A stretch of DNA of 12,174 nt from JAIRTY01 sp050257395 (GTDB taxonomy: Bacteria > Actinomycetota > Actinomycetes > Streptosporangiales > Streptosporangiaceae). This document shows, one piece after another, positions 5,563-11,795 of the stretch. Every line of letters starts with the position of its first letter. The stretch's first letter is position 1. Both the position numbers and the translations under genes were made by a program. The stretch covers positions 1-12,174 of the forward strand of contig JBLMWU010000003.1 in assembly GCA_050257395.1 (NCBI GenBank), given 5' to 3'. The notes beneath the pieces are model-generated. The model was given only the letters and a program-made list of their open reading frames with translations, was not told the origin of the DNA and did not search any database.

Positions 5563-7028
5563 GGCGTGCCCCCGATGAGGCCGCAGGCGAACCGCGCCGC
5601 CGCCGCGTTGGAGGCGAACACGTGCGCCCCCGCCGCCTGCAGCGCCGCGGCCTGCCCGGCCAGGCCCTGCGGGTCGGACCGGGCGCCGATCAGGGAGACC
5701 ACCACCGGCAGGTCGCGGCCGGCCCGCGCGGCGGCGATCGCCGGGGCCAGCTCGGCGGCCGGGTCGGGGTGCGCGCCGTGGCCGAGCACCACGTCCAGCA
5801 GGATGACCGCGGCCGCCGGGTCGCCTGCCTCGGCGGCCAGCCGGGCCAGCCGCAGCGACTGGTCGATCATCGGGTGCGGCCGCCCGGCGGTGAACGCGTC
5901 GTCGCCGAAGTCGATCATGACGTGGCCGGGCCCGGGAGAGCGCGGGTCGCGGCGCCAGTCCGGGCGCAGCGGGATGTTCGAGCCGATCACGCCGAGCCGC
6001 TCGCTGGCGATGGCCATCGCCTCCGAGCACAGGGTCCCGCCCGCGAACAGCCCGCGCAGCGCGCCCGGCCGCGGGCCGGCCGCCGGGCCCGGCCACACCG
6101 GCCAGCGCGGCACCGCCGTCCCGGTCGCGCGCAGCACCTGCTCGGCCGCGGCGGTCAGGTCCGGCTCACCCGGCCCGGTGAACGCGAACCGCACCGGGGT
6201 CGCGAGGCTCTCCGCGCGGGCCCGCACGGCGGCGGCCGCCGCGGGGGCGGGCGGCTTGCCGATGACCAGGATCAGCTCGGTGGCCGGGTCGGCGTCCAGC
6301 GCCGCCAGCGCGGCCAGGGTGCTGCGGCCGCCCACGGCATCGGTCAGGTCGCGGCCGCCGGTGCCGAGGGCGGCGCTCACCCCCGTGCCCGCCGCATCCA
6401 GCAGGCACAGCACCTGCTGGGCGCCGGTGCCGGAGGCGGCGACCAGGCCCACCGGCCCGGCCGCGACCGTGTGCGAGAAGCCCAGCCCGACGCCGCCCAC
6501 CACCGCGGTGCCGCAGTCTGGGCCCATCACCAGCAGGCCGCGCCCGGCGGCGAGCTCCTTGAGCAGCACCTCCTGGGCGACCGGCACGTTGTCGGAGAAG
6601 ATCATCACGTCGCAGCCGGCGTCCAGCGCGTCGAGCGCCTCGGCGAACGCGTGCCGGCCCGGCACCGACACCAGGGCCAGCCCCGGCCCGGCGCGGCGGG
6701 CGGCCGAGCCCACCGTGCGCGGCGGCTGCCCGCCGGGCGGGGCCGCCGCCCCGGCAGGCCGCGCGGACAGGGCGGCGCTGACCGTGGCGAGCGCGGCGGC
6801 CAGCTCGTCCGGGCCGCTGGCCCGGATGGCGATCAGCAGGTCGTTCGGCCCGGCCCCGGCGGGCGGGGTGAAGCCCAGCCCGGCCAGCAGGCCGAGGTTC
6901 AGCTCGGTGGCCATCGCCACCAGCGCCGCCTGCACCCCCGGCAAGGCCCGCGCGTCCGTGCTGGCCAGCATGAGCGCGATGGAGTCGGCGTAGGCGCCGG
7001 CCCGCGTCTCGACGTGGTTAAGGGTAAT
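5559..7028 (-). CDS. fdrA: FdrA/AllF-like protein (oxamate carbamoyltransferase subunit, CoA-ligase fold)
   Basis: FdrA belongs to the succinyl-CoA synthetase alpha-type fold. In E. coli it was reported as AllF, a partner of AllG and AllH in making carbamoyl phosphate from oxalurate. From the proposed start it is 489 aa. Conserved blocks are HVETRAGAYADSIALM (residues 5-20), MIFSDNVP (142-149), LLVMGPDCGT (165-174), ASGTGAQQ (198-205), GLFAGGTLCSEA (327-338) and IDFGDDAFTAGRPHPMID (372-389). E. coli FdrA (about 555 aa) has an extra C-terminal tail absent here. Start choice: the first in-frame ATG (6971) would delete the conserved residues 1-19, and no in-frame ATG, GTG or TTG lies between it and the stop at 7266-7268. 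An ATT at 7028 with GAGGG seven bases upstream fits the family N-terminus best. The gene identity is secure, the start is not. Confidence 0.9.
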   Translation of the reverse strand: MTLNHVETRAGAYADSIALMLASTDARALPGVQAALVAMATELNLGLLAGLGFTPPAGAGPNDLLIAIRASGPDELAAALATVSAALSARPAGAAAPPGGQPPRTVGSAARRAGPGLALVSVPGRHAFAEALDALDAGCDVMIFSDNVPVAQEVLLKELAAGRGLLVMGPDCGTAVVGGVGLGFSHTVAAGPVGLVAASGTGAQQVLCLLDAAGTGVSAALGTGGRDLTDAVGGRSTLAALAALDADPATELILVIGKPPAPAAAAAVRARAESLATPVRFAFTGPGEPDLTAAAEQVLRATGTAVPRWPVWPGPAAGPRPGALRGLFAGGTLCSEAMAIASERLGVIGSNIPLRPDWRRDPRSPGPGHVMIDFGDDAFTAGRPHPMIDQSLRLARLAAEAGDPAAAVILLDVVLGHGAHPDPAAELAPAIAAARAGRDLPVVVSLIGARSDPQGLAGQAAALQAAGAHVFASNAAAARFACGLIGGTP

Positions 7029-7034
7029 TTTCTG
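7014..7034 (-). promoter_or_regulatory. AT-rich candidate operator at the fdrA 5' end
   Basis: The minus strand reads CAGAAAATTACCC then TTAACCAC. The plus strand contains TGGTTAA (7015-7021), the core of the B. subtilis PucR box (WWWCNTTGGTTAA). A similar sequence (CAGAATTACCC, then ATTGATCAC) precedes the permease gene at 9247-9266. The site overlaps the proposed ATT start, which would fit repression but complicates the start call. Confidence 0.35.
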
Positions 7035-7035
7035 G

Positions 7036-7040
7036 CCCTC
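7036..7040 (-). promoter_or_regulatory. Possible ribosome binding site for the ATT start of fdrA
   Basis: GAGGG on the minus strand ends seven bases before the ATT at 7028-7026, an ideal distance. No comparable sequence precedes the ATG at 6971. This spacing is the main local support for the upstream start. Confidence 0.4.
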
Positions 7041-7435
7041 GCTCGCCCCCGGGCCGCTGGGACCCGCCGCCCTTCGGCTCGCCCGGGCTGGGGCAGGCAG
7101 GCCCCCGGCCGGGCCCCCGCCAGGTGGCCGCCCGGAGGCACCGCCTCCTCCGCAGTACGTCCAGTTGTGCCCGCCTGGTGGTGGCCGTGCCCACAGCTGC
7201 CGTGCCGGAAGACAGCGCCGGGCGGATCGCGCCCAGCCGCCGTGCGGGCCGCCCGGGCCCGCGGGTCAGCGGGCGCAGAGCCGCAGGGGCGGCGCCGGGA
7301 AGCCTCATGATGCTCTGACGCTAACGCCGCCACGCTGTGTGCGGGAGGGCAACACTTGCCGGCAACGGCGCCGCGCAGCCGCAGGCATTGCCAGATGCTG
7401 CCCGCCACCCGGGCCAGCCGGGCAGCCGGGCCAGG
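7041..7435. other. Divergent intergenic region between fdrA and pucR
   Basis: About 395 bp with no ORF I would accept. Short ORFs present on both strands (7018-7308 minus, 7124-7318 plus) are Arg/Pro/Gly-rich, lack ribosome binding sites and look like by-products of GC-rich DNA. Toward the pucR side lie a perfect TTGCCGGCAA palindrome (7356-7365) and two GGCAAC hexamers. The fdrA promoter should be here, but I cannot place a convincing one. Confidence 0.5.
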
Positions 7436-7449
7436 CAGTGTTTACACAG
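7436..7449. promoter_or_regulatory. Imperfect palindrome upstream of the pucR -35
   Basis: CAGTGT-TT-ACACAG matches its reverse complement at five of six arm positions and is locally AT-rich. It ends 15 bp before the proposed -35, a typical position for an activator or a second operator. Confidence 0.35.
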
Positions 7450-7463
7450 CCGTAGCCGGAAAA

Positions 7464-7493
7464 GGTGGCAACGCCACCCGGCCGGCGTACCGT
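7464..7493 (+). promoter_or_regulatory. Probable leaderless pucR promoter with overlapping operator
   Basis: TACCGT (7488-7493) fits the actinobacterial -10 pattern TANNNT and sits exactly at -12 to -7 of the ATG at 7500. GTGGCA (7465-7470) is a 4/6 match to a -35 with a 17-bp spacer. No Shine-Dalgarno precedes the ATG, as expected for a leaderless mRNA. A perfect inverted repeat, GGTGGC-AAC-GCCACC (7464-7478), covers the -35, suggesting autoregulation. Confidence 0.5.
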
Positions 7494-7499
7494 CCCGGT

Positions 7500-9221
7500 A
7501 TGGGAACTGTTGCCAAGGCCGGGGAGCGGAAACGGCGAGAAGTGCCGGCGCGCGCGGGTTACCCCGTCACTGTGCGTGAACTCCTGACCCTGCCCAGCCT
7601 GGCCGGGTCGGAGCTGCTGGCCGGCGGGGGCGGCCTGGACCAGCGGGTGACCGGCGCGAACGTCATGGAAGTGCCGGACATCCTGCCCTGGGTGAAGGCC
7701 AGCGAGCTGCTGCTGGCCACCGGTTTCCCGCTCCGCCACCCCGGCTCCGACTGGGCGGCGGGGCCGGACGGGCTGGCCGGCCTGGTCGCGGGGCTCGCCG
7801 ACCGCCGGGTCGCCGCGCTCGGCGTCCGGGCCGGCCGCTACCTGGAGGAACTGCCCCCGGCCATGCTGGCCGAGGCCGCCCGGCGGGAGTTCCCGCTGCT
7901 GCTGCTGCCGCGCACGGTCGGCTTCGACGAGGTGCTGTCGGAGGTGTACACCCGGCTGGTCGACCGGCAGGCCGCGGCGCTGGAGGTCGCCGACCGGATG
8001 CACCGGGCGCTGACCGCCATCGTGCTGGAGGGCGGGGACCTGCCGCAGATCGCGGGCGAGTTCGCGGCGCTGTTCGAGACCGCCGTGCTCATCTGCACCC
8101 CCGACGGCCGGGTCCAGACGGTGGCCGGGCTGCCCGCCGACACCGAGGCGCTCGCCGCGCTGCCGCTGTTCGACCCGACCGGCCGCTTCCGCACCGAGCA
8201 GCTGCGCAACGGGCTGCAGCCCGCCCCGGCCGGGCACGGAGGCGAGCTGGCGGTCGCGCCGGTGTTCGCGGGCGGCACCGGGCACGGCCTGATCGCGGCC
8301 TACAGCCGCTACGGCGGCCTGGAAGCGGTCACCCAGCAGGCGCTGGAACGGGCCGCCACCGTCGCCGCCCTCGCCATCACCAAGCAGCTGGCCGTGCACG
8401 CGGTGGAGTCGAAGTTCCGCGGCGACTTCCTGCGCGACGCCCTCAGCGGCAACGCCGGCCCGCCGGAGCAGGTCATCGCGCACTGCGCGCAGCTCGGCTG
8501 GGACGTGGACCGGCCGCTGGCGGTGCTGGTCGCCCAGATCGACGAGCCGCAGCTCACGGCCGCCTCCCCGGCGATGGCCGGGCGCACCCCGGAAGACCGG
8601 CTGACCGCCGCCTGGCAGCAGGTCGTGCGGGCCCACGACCCCGCCGCGCCGGTGGTCGGGTTCAGCCACGAGGTGGTGGCGCTGCTGCCCGCCACCCGGG
8701 AGAGCGTGAACGGCGTGGTGGCCGGCCTGGTCAGCCTGGTGACCGGGGACCGGGGCGGCGGCCGCCGCTCGTTCAGCGCCGGGGTGAGCCGGGTGATCGA
8801 CTCGGTGGCCGGCCTGCCGCAGGCCTACGACCAGGCCCGCAAGGCCGTACTCGCCGGGCGCCGGTCCCGCGGCCCGGGCACGGTGGCGCACTTCGACGGG
8901 CTGGGCGTGCACCGGCTGCTGTCGCTGGTGGCCGACGCCGGGGAGCTGCGTTCCTTCGCGGCCGAGGTGCTCGGGCCGCTGGCGGATGACCAGGACGAGG
9001 CGGCCGACCTCCGCCGGACCCTGCAGGCGCTGCTGGACGCCAACTGCAACGTGGCCGAGGCGGCCCGGGCGCTGCATTTCCACTACAACACGCTGCGGTA
9101 CCGGATCGGCAAGCTGGAGAGCATGATCGGCCCGTTCACCTCCGACCCGCACCTGCGGCTGGACGCCGCGCTGGCACTGCGGGTGCTGCAGATGAAGGGG
9201 CTGCCCGGCCCGGACAGGTGA
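7500..9221 (+). CDS. pucR: PucR-family transcriptional regulator of purine catabolism
   Basis: This 573-aa protein has the standard PucR layout. The N-terminal PucR sensory domain (about residues 22-150) begins YPVTVRELLTLPSLAGSELL and contains ANVMEVPDILPWVKASELLL. A GGDEF-like/CdaR middle region follows. The C-terminal helix-turn-helix (about 513-560, NVAEAARALHFHYNTLRYRI) is the most conserved part of the family. In B. subtilis PucR controls xanthine dehydrogenase, purine permease and allantoin genes, which matches the neighbours on both sides. The ATG at 7500 is chosen because a leaderless promoter is spaced correctly from it. The first ~27 codons have many A/T third positions, unlike the rest, and relatives often begin near the TVRELL block, so GTG at 7572 is an alternative. 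It is transcribed divergently from fdrA and in line with the permease gene 136 bp downstream. The effector is unknown. Confidence 0.93.
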   Translation: MGTVAKAGERKRREVPARAGYPVTVRELLTLPSLAGSELLAGGGGLDQRVTGANVMEVPDILPWVKASELLLATGFPLRHPGSDWAAGPDGLAGLVAGLADRRVAALGVRAGRYLEELPPAMLAEAARREFPLLLLPRTVGFDEVLSEVYTRLVDRQAAALEVADRMHRALTAIVLEGGDLPQIAGEFAALFETAVLICTPDGRVQTVAGLPADTEALAALPLFDPTGRFRTEQLRNGLQPAPAGHGGELAVAPVFAGGTGHGLIAAYSRYGGLEAVTQQALERAATVAALAITKQLAVHAVESKFRGDFLRDALSGNAGPPEQVIAHCAQLGWDVDRPLAVLVAQIDEPQLTAASPAMAGRTPEDRLTAAWQQVVRAHDPAAPVVGFSHEVVALLPATRESVNGVVAGLVSLVTGDRGGGRRSFSAGVSRVIDSVAGLPQAYDQARKAVLAGRRSRGPGTVAHFDGLGVHRLLSLVADAGELRSFAAEVLGPLADDQDEAADLRRTLQALLDANCNVAEAARALHFHYNTLRYRIGKLESMIGPFTSDPHLRLDAALALRVLQMKGLPGPDR

Positions 9222-9246
9222 TGCCAGGATCGGCGCTGCTGTTCGT

Positions 9247-9266
9247 CAGAATTACCCATTGATCAC
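9247..9266 (+). promoter_or_regulatory. AT-rich candidate operator before the permease operon
   Basis: CAGAATTACCC followed by ATTGATCAC (with the palindrome TGATCA) lies 91 bp before the permease ATG, in the 136-bp pucR-permease gap. It shares AATTACCC and the flanking CAG and CAC with the sequence at the fdrA start, in the same orientation relative to its gene. No clear -35 is seen nearby. Confidence 0.35.
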
Positions 9267-9357
9267 CAGCCGCACCGCACCTACCGTTCGCCACAACAGC
9301 TCTCTGCGGGGGTGCGGGCGGACGGCAGGCCGGGCGGTCAGGCGAAGGGCGGCGGCG

Positions 9358-10914
9358 ATGGCGATCGGATGGAAGCTGGTCTACGAAGGGCGCACGCCGC
9401 CTCCCGGCGCCGTGGTCCGGCCCGGTGAGCGGCTCTCGGGGCTGCGCATGGCCGGGCTCGGCGCGCAGCACGTGGTGGCCATGTTCGGGGCCACGTTCGT
9501 GTTCCCGGCGGTGATGGGGCTCAACCCCAACCTCGCGGTGATGATGTCCGGGTTCGCGACGATCATCTTCCTGCTCATCGTGAACGGGAAGGTGCCGTCC
9601 TACCTCGGCACGTCCGCGTCGTTCGTGGCCGCGGTGGCGGCGATCCGCGCGCAGGGCGGCAGCTCCGCGGACGTCACCGGCGCGATCCTGATCGCCGGGG
9701 TCATCCTCGCCCTGGTCGGGGTGCTGGTGCACTACGGCGGGGCGAAGTACGTGCGGGCGGTGCTGCCGCCCGCGGTCACCGGCGCGGTCGTCATGCTGAT
9801 CGGGTTCAACCTGGCCACGGTCGCGACCACCATCTACTTCCCGAACGACCAGTGGGTCGCCCTGCTGACGACGGCTTTCCTGCTGCTGGTGGCGGTGCTC
9901 GGGCGGGGCTTCCTGAGCCGCATCGCGGTCTTCCTCGCCCTGGTATTCGGCTACCTGATCTCCTGGCTGGCCGACCGCTGGTCCACGGTGCAGTCCTGCA
10001 CCAGCGCGGGCAAGTGCGTGGCCGTGCACCGGGTGGACTGGAGCGGGGTCGCCAGCGCGCACTGGATCGGCCTGCCCAAGACGATCACCAGCCCCACGTT
10101 CGGCACGCTGACCGGCCCGCACCTGCCGGCGTTCAAGGCGACCTTCATCCTGCTGGTGATCCCGTCGGTGATCGCCCTGCTGGCGGAGAACTCCGGGCAC
10201 GTCAAGGCGGTGTCCGAGATGACCGGCGACGACCTCGACCCCTACCTGGGCCGGGCGTTCATCGGCGACGGCGTCGGCACGGCGGTGGCCTCCCTGGTCG
10301 GCGGCTCGCCGACCACCACCTACGCGGAGAACATCGGCGTGATGGCGGCCACCCGGGTGTACTCCACGCTCGCGTACTACATCGCCGCGGCGGTGGCGAT
10401 CCTGTTCGGGTTCTGCCCCAAGTTCGGCGCGATGGTGGCCGCCACCCCGGGCGGCGTGCTGGGCGGCATCACCCTGGTGCTCTACGGCATGATCGGCCTG
10501 CTCGGCGCGAAGATCTGGATAGAGAACCGGGTCAACTTCGCCAACCCGGTCAACCTGGTGCCGCTGGCGGCGGGCATCATCGCGGGCATCGGCAACCTGG
10601 CGATCAAGTTCACCAGCACGTTCTCGATCACCGGCATCGCGGCCGGCACCCTGATCGTGATCATCGGCTACCACGGGGTGCGGCTGCTCGGCCGCGGCAG
10701 GCTGCTGGACGAGCCGGCGGCGGCGGGCCGGGCCTACGAGGGCGGCACCATGATCGCCGCAGGTAACGTGGAGACCCCCGAGGGCGAGGTCTCGCCGTTC
10801 CGGGTCGGCGAGGGCGAGCCGCGCCACCACCCGGCGGATGCCGCACCAGCAGAGCCCTCGCCAGCAGAGACCACGCCGGCCGGGGCCGGGGAGGGGGACG
10901 ATCCCGCGCAGTGA
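9358..10914 (+). CDS. NCS2-family nucleobase permease (UraA-like site residues)
   Basis: This 518-aa proton-coupled nucleobase transporter has a multi-span core (about residues 30-440). Family landmarks are GLGAQHVVAMFGATFVFPAV (34-53), LLAENSGHVK (274-283) and the NAT signature ENIGVMAATR (324-333). Residues matching the UraA uracil site are visible: Glu277 and His281, spaced as Glu241/His245 in UraA, and Tyr322 and Glu324, spaced as Tyr288/Glu290. Xanthine/urate carriers usually have Gln at the start of the signature, so the sequence favours a pyrimidine-like substrate despite the purine context. A hydrophilic loop at about 205-255 holds CTSAGKC. The ~65-residue acidic, Ala/Pro-rich tail is probably disordered. 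The ATG at 9358 follows an AAGGG-type site. The gene ends in a GTGA overlap with the next one, so they form one transcript. Confidence 0.92.
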   Translation: MAIGWKLVYEGRTPPPGAVVRPGERLSGLRMAGLGAQHVVAMFGATFVFPAVMGLNPNLAVMMSGFATIIFLLIVNGKVPSYLGTSASFVAAVAAIRAQGGSSADVTGAILIAGVILALVGVLVHYGGAKYVRAVLPPAVTGAVVMLIGFNLATVATTIYFPNDQWVALLTTAFLLLVAVLGRGFLSRIAVFLALVFGYLISWLADRWSTVQSCTSAGKCVAVHRVDWSGVASAHWIGLPKTITSPTFGTLTGPHLPAFKATFILLVIPSVIALLAENSGHVKAVSEMTGDDLDPYLGRAFIGDGVGTAVASLVGGSPTTTYAENIGVMAATRVYSTLAYYIAAAVAILFGFCPKFGAMVAATPGGVLGGITLVLYGMIGLLGAKIWIENRVNFANPVNLVPLAAGIIAGIGNLAIKFTSTFSITGIAAGTLIVIIGYHGVRLLGRGRLLDEPAAAGRAYEGGTMIAAGNVETPEGEVSPFRVGEGEPRHHPADAAPAEPSPAETTPAGAGEGDDPAQ

Positions 10915-11795
10915 AACCGCCGCCGCTGGGCTATTCGCGGCCGGAGTCCGTCGCCGGCGCGCTGGCCACGCTGGCATCGCTCGGCCCGGACGCGAAGGTG
11001 CTGGCGGGCGGGCAGTCGCTGCTGCCGCTGCTGTCCATGCGGCTGGCCGCGCCCGGTCACCTGGTGGACGTCAACCGGCTGGCCGAGCTGGCCTACGTGC
11101 GCGCCAGCGGCGGCGAGGTGCGGGTCGGGGCGCTGGCCCGGCACGCGCAGGTGCTGGCGGACGGCGCGGCGGCGGCCGCGCAGCCGCTGCTCGGGCAGGC
11201 GCTGCGCTGGGTGGCGCACGCGGCCATCCGCAACCGCGGCACCGTGGTGGGCAGCCTCGTGCACGCCGACCCGGCCGCCGAGCTGCCGGCCGTGCTGGCG
11301 CTGCTGGACGGGACCGTCCGGCTGGCCAGCGCCAGCGGTGAGCGGGTAATCGCCGCCCGCGAGTTCTTCCTCGGGCCGCTGGAGTCGGCGGTGCGCCCCG
11401 GCGAGCTGGCGACCGAGGCGGTGTTCCCGGCGCTGCCGCCGGCGGCCGGCACCGCGTTCACGGAGGTGAGCAGGCGGCAGGGGGACTACGCGGTGTGCGG
11501 GGTGGCGGCGCTGGCCGTCCTCGGCGCGGACGGCGGGCTCAGCCGGGCGCGGGTCGCCTGCCTGTCGGTGGCGCCGGTGCCGCAGGTCATCGACGTGACC
11601 GCGGCCGCCGGGAACGGTGAGCCGGACCTGGCCGCCGCCGCCGGCCAGGTCCGCGAGCAGGTGGAACCCGAGCCGGACCTGCACGCGACCGCCGCCTACC
11701 GCCGGCACCTGGCAGGCGTGCTCGCCCAGCGGGCCCTCGCCGCGGCCTGTCGCCGCGCCCGCCAGCGCTGGCAGGACGCCGGGGTCAGGACCTGA
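10911..11795 (+). CDS. FAD-binding subunit of a xanthine dehydrogenase-family molybdenum hydroxylase
   Basis: This is the medium flavoprotein subunit (CoxM/XdhB-like, 294 aa) that passes electrons from the [2Fe-2S] clusters to an external acceptor. The N-terminal FAD_binding_5 domain has LAGGQSLLPLLSMRLA (residues 31-46) and IRNRGTVVGSLVHADPAAEL (106-125). The CO_deh_flav_C domain covers about 178-285 (FTEVSRRQGDYAVCGVAAL). The usual TIGG of the second FAD loop reads TVVG here (111-114), a subfamily variant or a change in flavin contact. The start is GTG at 10911, overlapping the permease stop as GTGA, with a GA-rich stretch (GGGGAGGGGG, 10887-10896) upstream. The end overlaps the next ATG by one base. 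Context suggests purine hydroxylation, but CO dehydrogenase-type or other aromatic N-heterocycle hydroxylases share this subunit. Confidence 0.92.
   Translation: MKPPPLGYSRPESVAGALATLASLGPDAKVLAGGQSLLPLLSMRLAAPGHLVDVNRLAELAYVRASGGEVRVGALARHAQVLADGAAAAAQPLLGQALRWVAHAAIRNRGTVVGSLVHADPAAELPAVLALLDGTVRLASASGERVIAAREFFLGPLESAVRPGELATEAVFPALPPAAGTAFTEVSRRQGDYAVCGVAALAVLGADGGLSRARVACLSVAPVPQVIDVTAAAGNGEPDLAAAAGQVREQVEPEPDLHATAAYRRHLAGVLAQRALAAACRRARQRWQDAGVRT

Larger units (their letters stand above)
7348..7514. repeat. Cluster of GGCAAC hexamers around the pucR promoter
   Basis: GGCAAC occurs at 7348-7353, 7361-7366 and 7467-7472, and inverted (GTTGCC) at 7509-7514, the last just inside the pucR coding region. 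The second overlaps the TTGCCGGCAA palindrome and the third lies inside a larger inverted repeat. By base composition roughly 0.1 copy would be expected in this span (my estimate), so a regulator-binding array is possible. Confidence 0.3.

Noticed and set aside
3179..5578. Very long plus-strand open frame (799 codons) opposite the mgtC-family, DUF1116 and gap regions
   Set aside because: It crosses two recognised minus-strand genes and an intergenic region, its product is His/Arg/Gly/Pro-rich with no domain, and it is explained by strong third-base G/C bias on the other strand.
7018..7308. 96-codon minus-strand ORF ending at the fdrA start region
   Set aside because: Arg/Pro/Gly-rich, no ribosome binding site and no recognisable motif; its stop lying within the fdrA start region looks coincidental.
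7305..9152. Long minus-strand open frame opposite pucR
   Set aside because: It mirrors the pucR coding frame; composition is Gln/Gly/Arg/Val-rich and no family motif is visible.
9259..9357. N-terminal extension of the permease from a TTG at 9259
   Set aside because: The extra 33 residues are Arg-rich, unlike the family, and overlap the candidate operator; the ATG at 9358 has a better ribosome binding site.
9136..10977. Long minus-strand open frame (613 codons) opposite the permease gene
   Set aside because: It is an antisense shadow of a clear NCS2 permease gene; the product is low-complexity and charged with no recognisable domain.
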